Positions 1 through 12,194 of a DNA stretch of 64,000 bases are shown in pieces (the stretch's first letter is position 1; each line of letters starts with the position of its first letter). This DNA comes from Chrysemys picta bellii. Its lineage: Eukaryota; Chordata; Testudines; Emydidae. The notes under the pieces were generated by a model. It worked only from the letters and a program-made list of their open reading frames with translations, was not told the origin of the DNA and did not search any database. The position numbers were made by a program, and so were the translations under genes. The stretch is from the NCBI RefSeq assembly GCF_011386835.1, contig NC_088796.1, positions 82,729,468-82,793,467 on the forward strand, in the 5' to 3' direction.

Positions 1-1353
1 TCAGGGGGTTAATGGACAAGCGTACATTCCCAGCCAGCAAAATGGGATAAGTAATTTTTCTATGCGATGACTCTGGGTGCTTTAAGCATAAACCATAGAC
101 TCTGAGAGAGGGAGTAGCAAATGCAAAGAAAATAACTCATGATGTATCTCAAGAATCTGATTTTTGACTTCATGAAAATGGGAAGGACTGCATATATTGC
201 CACTAAAGCCTGTAAAAATCATATTGGGGTCACATTTTATACAAATCAGGTACTTGCATTTCACATTAAACCCCTATCTGGGCTCATAAATTATGTACAT
301 ACAAGTGTATGTGGGCAGTTCTGCCTGACTTTGAAAATCTGACTTTATATAGCTAGAAAATAAAAGCCTGGGGTAGCTGGTGTGGTGCAAAGGAACCAGA
401 GCCAGGGATATAATCTGTTTTATGAATGTTGTGGTTTTGTGATTGGTTGTACTAAAAATAGAAATTTTCCTGTTCAATTTGTTTTTTAATTCTCCATGTA
501 TCTCAGAATAGTGCATGATGGGTTTCATACTGTATGTGCTAGATTCAGTGCTCCCTGGCTAAGAACGAGGAATATATTTTAAGATCCACTTAAATTCAGT
601 TTCCAATGAAGTTGCTAAAGATGCAAGAGGAAAAATATTCCATGGATTACTAGTGGAGATATATTCATTTGAGATCATTATGTCCAAATATATATTCTGA
701 ATTTTAAAAACCAGATACTATGTATTAGATACATCCCAACTGAGCATATAGATACATACAATTATTTATTTGATGGTCTCATTTAACAGTTCATAATATT
801 TAGGATATGTGCTAAATATATGTTTAGAAAAATCATAGAAGGTAAAAACCTTTATGAAAAGTAGTTACTGTGCATTTGACATCAGGTGATTAAAGAAGTA
901 GAAATATTGCCCCAAAAGCTGTCAGATGGAGTGGCAGAAAACCTACATGGCATTGTTACCCCACCTCCCTCCATGACCAAAGAAGCCCTTCTGTGTAACA
1001 ACCATGCAGGTGTGCTATGGTATGCTTTGGGTGGAGGAGGTGGGAGGGGTGGTTTTGGAGATTATATCTAAACAGTAAATGTAGTTAGTGTTATTTGTTG
1101 CATGTTGTTACAACATTAACTTCCGATCCATGTCTTCCACCATCCACTCCATAGCGATGGTCAAAGGTATGTATGAGGGGCTAAGGTAGCAACGCTCTAA
1201 GCCGGGGAAACCAAAAGGGGGGGCAATCCCTGCACATGGATACCTTGATATCCACAGATTAGGAGATAGGAATTCCCATGAGTAGTATACGCTGTTGGCA
1301 GGCCACACTCCATGCCTTCAAATTAGAGCTGTGTGAATTCCCATTCCAGAGTA
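1..1353. other. Intronic sequence, no gene seen
   Basis: AT-rich single-copy-looking DNA inside the inferred AUH intron. Short frames on both strands show no recognisable domain and no convincing splice pattern. A G-rich patch near 1030-1060 gives a poly-glycine-like frame that is compositional. I see no further structure. Confidence 0.5.
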
Positions 1354-1416
1354 GGAATGCAAACCTGGGTCTCCCACATCCCAGAAAAGTGCCCTTAACA
1401 TTGAGCTGTTGGGCAT
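1354..1416 (-). repeat. tRNA-like SINE/MITE fragment
   Basis: Read on the minus strand this stretch has an A-box-like TAGCTCAATG-type segment followed by GGGATGTGGGAGACCCAGGTTTGCATTCC-like sequence with a pol III B-box resemblance. The same GATGTGGGAGACC signature occurs in the inverted tRNA-like arms near 53.1 kb, so the two belong to one broader family. It is short and decayed, so the assignment rests on the B-box resemblance and the in-window match. Confidence 0.45.
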
Positions 1417-4179
1417 AAGGGCAACCCCCTCCCCCCTTCCAACCCCTCAAAAATTGTGGGCCAAAACTATCAAATTTGCATTGAATTTGCGAACAGTTTT
1501 GATCTATCTGAAACTGCATTTTTTGGTGAATAAACTTTGTCCAAAAAAATTCACCCAGCTCTATCTCAAAAACCTCCCCTCAGAAGTGATGAGAGCTACA
1601 AAGTTGTGTGTAATGAGCTACCATCAGTAAGTTTTCCTCTCCTGCAAGATTTTTTTCCTAAAGGAAGAGATGATAGATCACTTAACACAAGAACATAATA
1701 ATGGCCATATTGGGTCAGACTAATTGTCCATCTAGCCCAGTATCCTGTGTTCCGACAGTGGCCAATGCTAGATGCTTCAGAGGGAATGAACAGAACAGGT
1801 AATCATCAAGTGATCCATTTCCTCTTGCTCATTCCCAGCTTCTGGCAAACAGATTTATAGACACCCAGAGCATGTGGTTGCATCCTTGACCATCTTGGTT
1901 AATAACCATTAATGGACCCGTCCTCCATAACTTACCAAATTCTATTTTGAACCCAGTTATACTTTCAACCTTCACAACATCCCCTGGCAATGAGTTCCAC
2001 AGCTTGACTGTATGTTGTGTGAAGTGCTTCCTTATTTGTGTTTTAAACCTTTTGCCTATTAATTTCATTGGATGACCCCTGCTTCTTGTGTTATGTGAAA
2101 TGGTAAAAAATACTTCCTTATTCACTTTCTCCATACCACTCATGATTTTATAGCTGTCTATCATATCCCTGCTTAGTCATCTTTTTTCTAAGTGGAACAG
2201 TCCCAGTCTTTTTAATCTCTCCATGTACGGAAGACACTCTATACCCCTAATCATTTTTGTTGTCCTTCTCTGCACCTTTTCCAACTCTAATCTTTTTTGA
2301 AATGGGGTGATTAGAACTGCAAGCAGTATTCAAGGTGTGGAAGTACCATATATTTATATAGTGGCATTATGATATTTTCTGTCTTATTAGATATCCTTTT
2401 CCTTATGGTTCCTAACATTGTGTTAGCATTTTTGACTGCCACTGCCACATTGAGCAAAACTATCCACAATGACACTCTTTCTTGGATGGTAACAGGTAAT
2501 TTAGACCCCATCATTTCATATGTACAGTTAGGATTGTTTTCCAATGTATATTATTTTGTACTTACCAACATTGAATTTCATCTGCCGTTTTTGTCACCCA
2601 CTTACCCAATTTTGTGAGATCCCTTTGTAACTCTTCACAGTCAACATTGAACGTAACTATCTTGAGTAATTTTGTATCCCCTGCGAACTTTGCCACCTCA
2701 CTGTTTACCTCTTTTTCCAGCTCATTTATTAATATGTGGAACAGCACTGGTTCTAGTATAGATCATTGGGGGATCCCTCTGTTTACTTCTCTCCACCATG
2801 AAAACTGACCGTTTATTCCTACCCTTTGTTTCCTACCTTTTAACCAGTTACTAATACTGGATCACCCTTGTCCACATGCTTTTTGACCCCCCTCAAAGCA
2901 TTCTCTTAGATTGGTCAGGCATGATTTCTCTTTACATGTTAACTCTTCCCCAATATACCATGTTCCTCTATGTGCCTGATAATTCTGGTCTTTGCTATGG
3001 TTTCAATCAATTTGCCTGGTACTGAAGTTAGGTTTAGTAGACTGTAATTGCCAGGATCACCTCTTGAGCCTTTTTAAAAATAAGCATGACATTAGCTATC
3101 TTCCAGTCATAGGGAACAGAGGCTGATTTTTAAGCAATAGATTACATAACCACAGTTAGTACTTGAGCAGTTTCATATCTGAGTTTCTTCAGAATTTTTG
3201 GGTGAATCCCATCTGGTCCTGGTGACTTACTACTGTTTTTAATTTTTCAATTTGTTCCAAAACCCCCTGTATTGACACTTCAGTGTGGGACAGTCCCACA
3301 TTCTGTCACTTGAGAAGAATGGCTCGAGTGTGGCAATCTCCCTCACATCCTCTGCAGTGAAGACTGATGCAAAGAATTCATTAGTTTCTGTGCAATGGCC
3401 TTGGTCGTCTTTGAGTGTTCCTTTAACACCTCGATCATCCAGTGGCCTCATTGATTGTTTGGCAGACTTCCTGCTTCTGATGTACTTCAAAACATTTTGC
3501 TGTTAGTTTTTGTGTTTTTTGCTAATTTCTCTTCAAATTCTTTTTTGGCCTGCCTAATTATATTTTTACACTTGATTTGGCAGAGTTTATGCGCCTTTCT
3601 ATTTTCTTTGGTAGCATTTGACTTCTAATTTTTAAAATATGTCTTTTTGCTTCTAACTACCTCCTTTACTCTGTTGTTTAGCCATGGTGTCATTTTTTTG
3701 TCCTCTTACTGTTTTTTTTAACTTGGACTATGCATATAATTTGAGCCTCTATTATGGTGTTTTAAAATAGTTTCTATGCAGCTTGCAGGCATTTCATTCT
3801 TGTGACTGTTCCTTTCTATTTCCATTTAGCTGGCTTCCTCATTTTTGTGTAACTCCCCTTTTTGAAGTTAAATGCTATTGTGGTTGGCTTCTTTGGTATT
3901 TTTCCCTTTCAAGTAGGTTAAATTTAATTATGTTATGGTCACTATTACTGTGCAGTTCAGCTATATGCTTCTCTTGGACCAGATCCTGTGTTCCACTTAG
4001 GACTAAATCAATAATTGCTTCTTCCCTTGTGAGTTTCAGGGCTAGCTGCTCCAAGAAGCAGTCATAATGGTGACTAGAAATTTTATCTCTGCATCCCATC
4101 CTGAGGTGACATATACCCAGTCAATATGGGGATAGTTGAAATCCTCCATTATTAATGTGTTGTCTCTTTTTTTAATTAA

Positions 4180-4371
4180 TTGAGATATCCATCTCCTAGA
4201 TCTGAAAGGGACCTTGAAAGGTCATTGAGTCCAGCCCCCTGCCTTCACTAGCAGGACCAAGTACTGATTTTGCCCCAGATCCCTAAGTGGCCCCCTCAAG
4301 GATTGAACTCACAACCCTGGGTTTAGCAGGTCAATGCTCAAACCACTGAGCTATCCCCCCCCCCCCCCCTT
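4180..4371 (-). mobile_element. tRNA-derived SINE (turtle Pol III SINE type)
   Basis: A minus-strand SINE inserted in the CR1. The tRNA-like head has an A box (TAGCTCAGTGG, complement at 4343-4353) and a B box (GAGTTCAATCC, complement at 4300-4310), about the spacing of a tRNA gene. The tail (GGGACCTTGAAAGGTC region near 4206-4230) resembles a CR1 3' end, which is the arrangement described for tortoise/cryptodiran SINEs mobilised by CR1 reverse transcriptase. The 5' end runs into a C tract at about 4356-4370. Flanking CR1 sequence resumes on both sides (CCATTATTAATG on the left, TCCCTGAGCATTTCAC on the right), which proves insertion order: CR1 first, SINE later. Confidence 0.88.
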
Positions 4372-5099
4372 TTTGTAGCTTCCCTGAGCATTTCACACTC
4401 ACCATCGCCATTCTGGTCAGGTGGTCAGTAGTATATTCATACTGCTATACTCCTATTATTCAAGCATGACATTTCTATCCATAGAGATTGTATGGTACAG
4501 TTTGATTCATTTAAGATTTTTACTATATTTGACTCTGTGCTTTCTTTCACATATAGTGCCACTCCCTCACTAGCATGACCTACTTTGTCATTCCTGAATA
4601 TTTTGTACCCTGGTGTTACCATGTCCCATTGATTATCATCATTCTACCAGATTCTGGAATGCTTATTATATCTGTATCCTCATTTAATACCAGGTATAAA
4701 AGTTCACCCATCTTATTATTTAGACTGCTAGAATTTGTATAGAAGTATTTATAACATTTGTCAATATTTAGTTGTCTGCCTTCATGTGATGTAATTGAAT
4801 GGGACTCCTTTTCATTTAACTATTTCTCTTTAGTTCCTACCTGTACTTCATCAGCTTCTACCCCCTTTTACTAGGATATAGATTATCCACTTAAATAAAG
4901 CCTCCCCTAAAGGATTTCTCTGTCTGATGTGTATGTTCGTCCACACTTGTCAGCTTTCCCCCAGTCATTAATTCAAAAACTCCTCTGCTGGTCAAATCTG
5001 CTCGTTTTGGTTTAGGTGGAGCAACCTCCATCGTGTATAGGCGCCTTCTTTCCCAAAAAGTTTTCCAGTTACTGATAAACCACACAATCCCTCTTCAAA

Positions 5100-5222
5100 T
5101 AGGGTGACCAGATATCCCGATTTTATAGGGACAGTCCCGATTTTTGGGTCTTTTTCTTATATAGGATCCTATTACCCCCACCCCCTGTCCTGATTTTTTA
5201 CACTTGCTGTCTGGTCACCCTA
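5100..5222. mobile_element. Short hAT-type MITE with 8-bp target duplication
   Basis: A 123-bp element begins TAGGGTGACCAGA and ends TCTGGTCACCCTA, perfect 13-bp terminal inverted repeats. It is flanked on both sides by the identical 8-mer TCTTCAAA (5092-5099 and 5223-5230). An 8-bp duplication is the hallmark of hAT transposition. It has no coding capacity and would depend on a transposase in trans. It lies within the 5' part of the antisense CR1, whose sequence continues after it to about 5350. Confidence 0.93.
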
Positions 5223-5350
5223 TCTTCAAAGCACCATCATCTTGTCCACACATTCAGGCCCTGCAGTAGTGCATGTTTACCTGGCTGCATGTTTAACTGG
5301 CCACAGGCATGGAATGGGAGCATTTCAGAGAGTGCTACCATGGAGGTCTT

Positions 5351-6665
5351 TTTTCTTTTCTCCTTTTTCCTTTCCTTTCTGCAATAAACTTGAATATACT
5401 TTTTTTTTTACCTCCCCCACCCTGTGTATCTGGAATCAAAAAGTTGATTTAAAAACAATTACTATTGGCCTTAGATTTTCTACATCAAATTTCAGCATAA
5501 ATGTTCATGATTGTTTCCTAGATCCTTGAAATCATAGGTGCTTGTAATGGAAATGATGTCAGAACTTTAAGTAATGAAGATAACCTGTTGCTATAGAAAC
5601 TTTTAGTCAGTGTAAGTACATCTACGGAACTTCCCTTATGAGCCAAGCATTTGCAGGAGGTGACTTCTGTCTAGGCACATTTTTAAAAAATAAATGCAAA
5701 GAAATGTGAAATATCATACTTCTATGATCAATGTAAATGAGAGTAAACCTCAGCTGTTTAATTTTTCAAACAAATCCAGTAAAAAGAAGTGGCTTGGAAG
5801 GCAAACTGTTTTAAAAATTTGGGTAACCAGTCTGCTACTTGGGTACTTAAAAAAAGAAGAAGAAGAAGAAGAAGAAGCTCAAACAGAAAATGTTCAGAAG
5901 GTACTCTAGCATATCAAAATATATATAGAAAACATATAGTTCATCCCATAAACAAAAACTAGAAGAGAAACACAAGTCGGAAAAAAAGAGCTAATATTTC
6001 CATAGAGAATTCTGATGTAGACAGTCAATACCCAGTAGCTTCATCAACTTTCTTTTATCTGGTATTTTGCTTTTGTGATGGTTTGAATTAAGGTTTCCTA
6101 CTTGCAATGTGGTTTGAGATGCTAGGGCACTTTCTGAGTATTTGCTGTTTAAAATGTCATCTGTCTGCTGTCTGTCTATGGGGAGAGCCATTTGGGGCCT
6201 GATCCAGAGCCCATTGAAGTCAGTGGGAAGCCATTAGTATACTACTTGAAGATCATTATTGAATGTTTAATCTAAGCTTGCTAATGTTTAAAATGATCGT
6301 GCATTTACCGTATTAAACATTTTTGTGTTTTCATGAAACTTTTAATGTTAGTTTTGTACATCTAGGTCTTATCTGCAGTTTTGACTTTATTAACCAATAA
6401 TATAATCACCAGTCATCTAAAAATTATTTACTGTCTTGGTTGACTACTAAGCTGGATTCTGTATTTAACTAAAACAAAAACAACCCCCACTAATTTCATC
6501 ATTGTAGTTTTAACAAGACTATATGTAAAATAGGCTTGATTTGCAGTTCATATAATACACTGATGTGTATAATAAACAAACATACAAAGATTAATTTTAA
6601 CCAAATTTATTTGATTGTTAAAATGCTTTAAATGGTTCTGTAGTTTGGAAGCATTAAGTGTGTGT

Positions 6666-6697
<32 letters not shown>

Positions 6698-6878
6698 GTC
6701 TATTAGAAATGTTCTTGTCAGAGAGTTTTGCATGTATAATATGTTTGATTTGAGAAATAATGTGTTACAGGAGCAAAGTTAAGAGTTTGTGCTGTTCAGA
6801 ACACCTCTCTAGTCAGCCGATATACTGAAAAGGGTGAAATTCACCTCCGTGCTTAAGGCTGTTGTGCATGCCCCTTGG
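5351..6878. other. Intronic sequence with simple repeats
   Basis: No gene is seen. The stretch holds a pyrimidine-rich tract (5347-5420), a (GAA)n run at 5852-5877, a fragment at about 6193-6225 with the CCTGATCC and CCATTGAAGTCAGTGGGA words typical of short palindromic MITEs, and a (GA)n microsatellite at 6666-6699. The rest is AT-rich DNA without recognisable features. Confidence 0.5.
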
Positions 6879-7215
6879 CAGGGCTGGCTCCAGGCACCAG
6901 CCCACCAAGCTTGTGCTTGGGGCGGCACCTGGAGGGGGGCGGCGCGGCGCTCCGGCCCCCGGGGAGAGCGGGGCCACGGCCGGGCTCGCCGCCCTCCCCC
7001 TGGCGCCCTCCCCCCGGCTGGGGCTCGCCGCCCTCTCGCCGCCCTGCCCCCTGCGCTCTGGCCGCCGGGGGGAGAGCGGAGCCCCCGCCGGAGCTCACCG
7101 CCCTCCTCCCAGGGCTCCGGCCGCCCTCCCCCCGGCTGCCGGGGCGGGGGAGGGCGGGGGAGGGCGGCCGGCGGCTTTTTTGCCTGGGGCGGCAAAAAAG
7201 CCAGAGCCGGCCCTG
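6879..7215. mobile_element. GC-rich hAT-type non-autonomous element
   Basis: A 337-bp, extremely GC- and CpG-rich block. Its ends are CAGGGCTGGCTC on the left and GAGCCGGCCCTG on the right, inverted repeats with one mismatch in 12. The 8-mer CCCCTTGG flanks it exactly (6871-6878 and 7216-7223), so this is a hAT insertion. Overlapping open frames of 123-169 codons in several frames on both strands come from base composition (proline/glycine/arginine/alanine runs) and are not genes. Confidence 0.92.
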
Positions 7216-8984
7216 CCCCTTGGTACCACCAGAGCCCTTTGGATGAAATTCATTCTAGCACAGATGGCCTGCAAAATCCTTGTGCATCCACTGAAGCCCC
7301 AATGAAGCACCATATTGAAGTTTTAAGTAGGTTTAGGTGGTGACAAGTTCTGAGGGCAGGCCTCCTTCAGTGAGGTGAATTTCTTCTTGTATGTAGAACT
7401 GTTAGATAACTGCCTTTTATTGTAACAGAGGAAAGTGTTCTCAGATTCTCATCTATTTCAAACTCTTGTGCTCATTTAGTGCTGATAGCAGTATGTGATA
7501 ATTTTAATATTCTATGAATCAGTATTAAAAGGACATATGTTACAATAAAGGGACATTCTCTTTTTGTCTAAACCTTTAAATAAATTTAATACTTAAAAGT
7601 ATTCATAAGTCCTGTGATGCATTTTTTTCTTAGGTTTTTTTTTTTTTAATGTTTGGGCCTATAGAGATCCAAGCAACATTTTTGTTAAAGGAAAACTATG
7701 ATGGGTAGTTAAATTCAGTACATACTACATAAGGTTTTATATATCAAAAATATTTTTCAAAAGATTTTAGAAGTACTTGTCATTTTCCATATCTCCATTC
7801 AGTGAATAGTGATGGAGTCATTCTCTGTGGGGTCTGATGTTTTTCTGATACTTCCCAGCAAGAAGTCCATTCCAGTTAAGTAGATTGAGATAAAGAAATG
7901 CATTTCACCATTGCAGTGGAATGGATGGGAAATTAGATTTTTTCAAAGTTGTTGTAAGGTAAGTTCTTAATGCTTTTATTATTATTATTATTATTATTAT
8001 TAAAGGGTTTAATTACTGTTAAATTAACCAGATTTTTAAAAAAAAATAATTGCCTTACAATAACTTTGAAATTATCCAATGTTTCATTTATTCCAATGGT
8101 GAGCTGTTTCCTTTGTCCTAACCTACATCATCAGACTGCAAGATGCCTGCTCTCTGTTAATTGTCTTTTGTTAATTATTCCTTTTTATTGTATTTACTGT
8201 GCTTTAAATTGTAAAAATAGATTCTTTGTAATTAGATCTTATGAAATCTTTTTCACAGTGTTACTAATAGTCTTTAATATTGAATTGCTGTTTTCCATTA
8301 ACTGAAATTGTAGTGAAAGTGGATGGAAAAGGTTCTCAAAAATTACTTATGTGTAGCCAGTCACTTACTTGTATCCAAACCTACAAACTGCTTAGTCCTT
8401 GACTGCTATATGAACAACCCTGACACTCATTTGTCAATTTCAACTTGTCAGGTCTATCCCATTTTTCTTACATATGATAGATTATGAAACATAAAATTCT
8501 GTATCATAAGCACTGGATTGAACATGTTTTTAGGGAAGTTTGTGACAGAGGCTTTAATCCACCATTGCATCCTTACAATTCTGACCTGCTCTGCAGCCCC
8601 TTGTATAATATAGACAGCCCTGAGTGCCTGTCTACCTTATGGCAAGCTCCCTGGGCTGTCCTATAGGCCATAGCACTGTCCAGAATTTCTGCAGTGCTGT
8701 ATGCTGTGGCCTCACTCTTGACATGCTCCCCAGCACTTGCCCTACATCAGGCCTTGAGAGTTCTTGAAAGGCAGACTTATGGCTGTCTTTCACAGTGCCA
8801 ACACCAAAGGAATCTTCCACGTCTGGACATGAGGCTCTTAGGAGGCTTTTATGTCACTCTGGACCTTTTATATGGCTTAAAGGGGCCAGAGCGGAGGTGA
8901 GAAACTCTTCCACTGTCCATGTGTGTGTGTATATATAGTTAGTTAGTTAGTTATAGGGAGAGCTCATGGCACTGCCTTTGCTTG
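7216..8984. other. Intronic sequence, no gene seen
   Basis: AT-rich DNA with an (ATT)n microsatellite at 7978-8002 and a short (TTAG)n run at 8938-8953. A less AT-rich segment at about 8560-8900 could be an old unrecognised repeat. No exon with splice sites and protein homology is visible. Confidence 0.45.
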
Positions 8985-9190
8985 ACACTTCCCATTATAA
9001 AACCCTGTTTTCAGTTGCTTATAACTTTGACAACCTTCAACAATTTGGGCTGAAATTTTCCATGCCACATTTGTCTCAGACTGATTTTTTTGGGGGTGTG
9101 GGGAGAGGGGCAGTTAAGCCAAAATGCTTCAATTGTTTGAGAATAAGGCTAGTGAAAAATTTGTTGTTTTGCTCATAAGTTATAATGAAA
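8985..9190 (+). repeat. Unnamed repeat family, copy 1 (partial)
   Basis: This shares a long colinear match with 10640-11060 and 25500-25880. All begin with a word like CATTATAA..CCCTGTTTTC or CTTATAACTTTG, followed by a TTTGGGCTGAAATTTTCCATG-like stretch and then TTGTCTCAGACTGA-like sequence. This copy stops after TTGTTTTGCTCATAAG. I do not recognise the family and it has no open frame of note. Confidence 0.75.
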
Positions 9191-10639
9191 AGTTTTCATT
9201 ACTTTCTAATAGTTTATATCTGTTTTTCTTTATTTTTTCTTATTAAAGATAGATTCAAATAAGTATCTCAGCCTCTTTATAATTTATCACTGATTTCTTC
9301 TTCCATGTTTTGATTATCTAACTTTCTCATTCTTTTACCCCAGTATTATTTGCCAAAACCCTTCTTATTCCCCTGGGCTGCTTTGGCTAGCATTAAGTCA
9401 TTGTGCTTTGGTTGCCCTGATCTTTCCCTGAAAAACGTAACTGGCTCTATATATGCTTATTTAGTTTCCTTCCTCAGTGATTACTGTAAAATTTGTCTCA
9501 TCCAGTATGAATTCTTGTTCCCTCTGCAGGGTCAGTAGTTAGATGCAGTGTTAGTACCTTTATTCAATTACTGAGTTCTTCTGGATTATAAGAAACGGCT
9601 GACCTGGTGCTATAATAGACCAATAATGCTTAAATTCTAGGAATCAATATAAGATTCATATATGGGGATCAGATAATGTTAGAATGGTTTGCAAAGATTA
9701 GATGTTAATTATCTCTTGGAGAGAGGAGAAATATCTAAATGCTAGTTGCCTCACTTTTCCAGTACCCCCTGCAGGTTAATTCAAAGGAGCAGCATTTGGC
9801 TTCAAAGTGAATGGCATATATATCCTGGCTAATTAAAATGAAAATAAGACCAAATGTCTTTTATGTTGTTATTAATATTTAATAAAATAGTTTCTAGGCT
9901 TCTGTGTGAAGAGAATACCAAAGGGAGTTCTGAATAGATTTCACCCCGACTCCTAAATTTCAGCAAACTGATAGTATCTTGTTGATATTACTGCAGTATC
10001 TATTATTATTGTTGATATTATATTTAGCCATCGGTGTTATTTTTGTGCTTCCTGTCATCCAGAGCAGGTTGTCCTGACCTCCTTGTACCATTCTGGTAAT
10101 GAGGATAAACTGGAGCACCAAAGTATTTAAGATGAGGTATAAAATAACTTCATGATGGCAATTGGGGATGTAAAAAGAAAAATCTCTAAAATATTTAAAG
10201 TGGAGATGAAATTTCATCAACTCACTGCATTACTTGGTTACATTTCATTTCATTCTTAGAGCATCACATAATCTCATTGCACTTCATATGACATTGTAAT
10301 GAGTTCTGATGATGTATCCATATCACATTGTGTTATACGACATGGCAGTGTAAACACATTACATTGATTTTGTAGTATGGTATATCATTTTAATTGTAAT
10401 GGTTCTGACGGATCTCTTCTTCTGTGCCTACTGTACTCCTGCTTTTTCTCAAATCAAAGGTGATATATATAGGAAACTAAATTCCTATAGTTTTTAGAAA
10501 CACATTTCAAAATTCACATTAATTTTGCGACATAATATTATTTCTTCGTTGAAATTAATTTGTGCTATTCCAGCTACGCAAAACAAATGTATGCTTATTT
10601 ATAGTGGGGGTTGGTAGCAATGCCTGTTATTAAGGTTGC
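9191..10639. other. Intronic sequence, no gene seen
   Basis: AT-rich DNA with scattered short frames that lack domains or conserved splice structure. A (TTATTA)-like patch near 10000-10015 is the only simple repeat. No mobile-element ends were recognised. Confidence 0.45.
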
Positions 10640-11060
10640 CTTTCCATTATAAGACCCTGTTTTCGGTTACTTATAACTTTGGCAAACTTTAATCATTTGA
10701 GCTAAAATTTTCATGACTGAGTGTCTGCCTCAGGCTGAAATTAAAAAAAAAAAAAAAATCAGCCAAAACAGTTCAACTATTTCTCAGAACAAAGGAAGGG
10801 AAAAATATATTGTTTGGCTATATTAAAAAATTCTGGTGCCTTTCCTTTGAGAAGGTCAGGGACCCCCATGCTTTTGAGCAGGAACTTGAAATTTTGTATG
10901 GAATGACCTTTGTGTCAGGAATGGGCCTTTGGCCATCACCATGAAAATCTGCCCAGTTTTGTCCAAGTTATAAGCTTTTGCAAAATCACAGTTTGCACAT
11001 GTTCAAAACAGAGTTCAATATTAGCAGCTAAATTCCATCCTCACTAAGCAAGCTGCAGCC
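10640..11060 (+). repeat. Unnamed repeat family, copy 2 (longest)
   Basis: The most complete copy of the family at 8985 and 25500. Near its left end it has CTTATAACTTTGGCAAACTT, and near its right end (about 10945-10980) a sequence whose complement is CTTATAACTTGGACAAAACT, so the element carries an imperfect inverted repeat of about 20 bp. An A run interrupts it at 10742-10759. The middle contains TTTGAGCAGGAACTTGAAATTTTG, with a counterpart in copy 3. It may be an old non-autonomous DNA transposon. Its name is unknown to me. Confidence 0.75.
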
Positions 11061-11603
11061 CAGGACTGAGCAGAAATTTCCCTGCAGTTGGAGTTCCAGG
11101 CTGTTGTAGGCCATGCCTAGTTTTATTGGTGTTAATTTTTAAATAGATTTGTAATATCCATAATTGCAAAGTAGTAAGTTATGATGACAACTGGGAAGGC
11201 TGGTGAATTCTTAAAGTAGGTAGTCAAAATTGTTTTCCTAGCCAATTTACATCACAGAATAAAGATCATACTATATTTAAGTCCAAATAGGATATGCAAC
11301 ATCAATCCTGTCTGCACAGAGTAGCTTCCACTGGAAGCCACAAACCAAGATTTCCTCAGCTGCATCAGGTCAAAGATTACAATGTGATATGGGGCCAGAT
11401 TCTTTGTATCCCAGCTTCTTTGTACTTGTCAGGTGAAGTAAAGGGGCCAGATTGTGGCTGTAAATGGCCAGCAGAGAGTTCTCCAGCTCCCCATAACTTA
11501 GAGAGCATCCCAGGGGGCGGGGAGGATTGTACAAGAGGGCAAATGGAGCTCTGCTTAACTACGTGGGTATTCAGCTTGATGCCAGTAGCATAAGTTAAAT
11601 AAA

Positions 11604-12126
11604 CTCATAAGAACATAAGAATGGCCATACTGGGTCAGACCAAAGGTCCATCCAGTCCAGTATCCTGTCTACCAACTGTGGCCAATGCCAGGTGCCCCAG
11701 AGAGAGTGAACCTAACAGGTAATGATCAAGTGATCTCAGTCCTGACATCCATCTCCAGCCTCTGACAAACAGAGGCTGGGGACTCCATTCCTTACCCATC
11801 CGGGCTAATAACCATTAATGGACTTAACCTCCATGAATTTATCTAGTTCTCTTTTAAACCCTGTTATAGTTCTAGCCTTCACAACCTCCTCAGGCAAGGA
11901 GTTCCACAAGTTGACTGTGCGCTGTGTAAAGAACTTCCTTTTATTTGTTTTAAACCTGCTGCCCATTAATTTCATTTGGTGGCCCTTAGTTCTTATATTA
12001 TGGGAACAAGTAAATAACTTTTTCTTATTCACTTTCTCCACACCACTCATGATTTTATATACCTCTATCATATCCCCCCTTAGTCTCCTCTTTTCCAACC
12101 CCTGCTCTAGGCTGCTGTAACTCATG
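11604..12126 (-). mobile_element. CR1 LINE 3' fragment, antisense
   Basis: A 5'-truncated CR1 of the same general type as the 1.7-kb copy. The 3' end at 11604 has AAGAACATAAGAATGGCC, followed by GGGTCAGACCAAAGGTCC and CAGTATCCTGTC. A minus-strand frame (11805-12125) retains the C-terminal region with VNLWNSLPEEVVKA. It contains no RT or endonuclease motifs and is a dead truncated insertion. Confidence 0.92.
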
Positions 12127-12194
12127 CTGTATCAATGCTGGCACAGAACCAGGGATCTGTAAGTGGAGATTGGAAGTAGGGGAGAATTGAGCTC

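Larger units (their letters stand above)
1690..5350 (-). mobile_element. CR1 LINE, long antisense copy, decayed
   Basis: A non-LTR retrotransposon of the chicken-repeat-1 type, read right to left, about 3.3 kb of CR1 after removing two insertions. Reading from its 5' side, minus-strand frames show endonuclease pieces (a GVALYVKES segment in the frame at 4437-4622 and an SNSDHNIIKF segment with the SDH catalytic triplet at 3875-4099), the linker with NEFFASVF (3239-3490), the RT motif region (2562-2747) and the C-terminal NLWNSLP segment (1829-2164). The 3' end lies at about 1690, with the typical GGTCAGAC and CCAGTATCCTGT box. The RT box reads FAGD, not FADD, so the first catalytic aspartate is lost. 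Many stops and frameshifts make it inactive. It hosts a SINE (4180-4371) and a hAT MITE (5100-5222). Confidence 0.93.

Noticed and set aside
6809..7343. Overlapping open frames of 123-169 codons on both strands
   Set aside because: They translate to proline/glycine/arginine/alanine-rich low complexity and fall inside a GC-rich hAT element with a clear target duplication.
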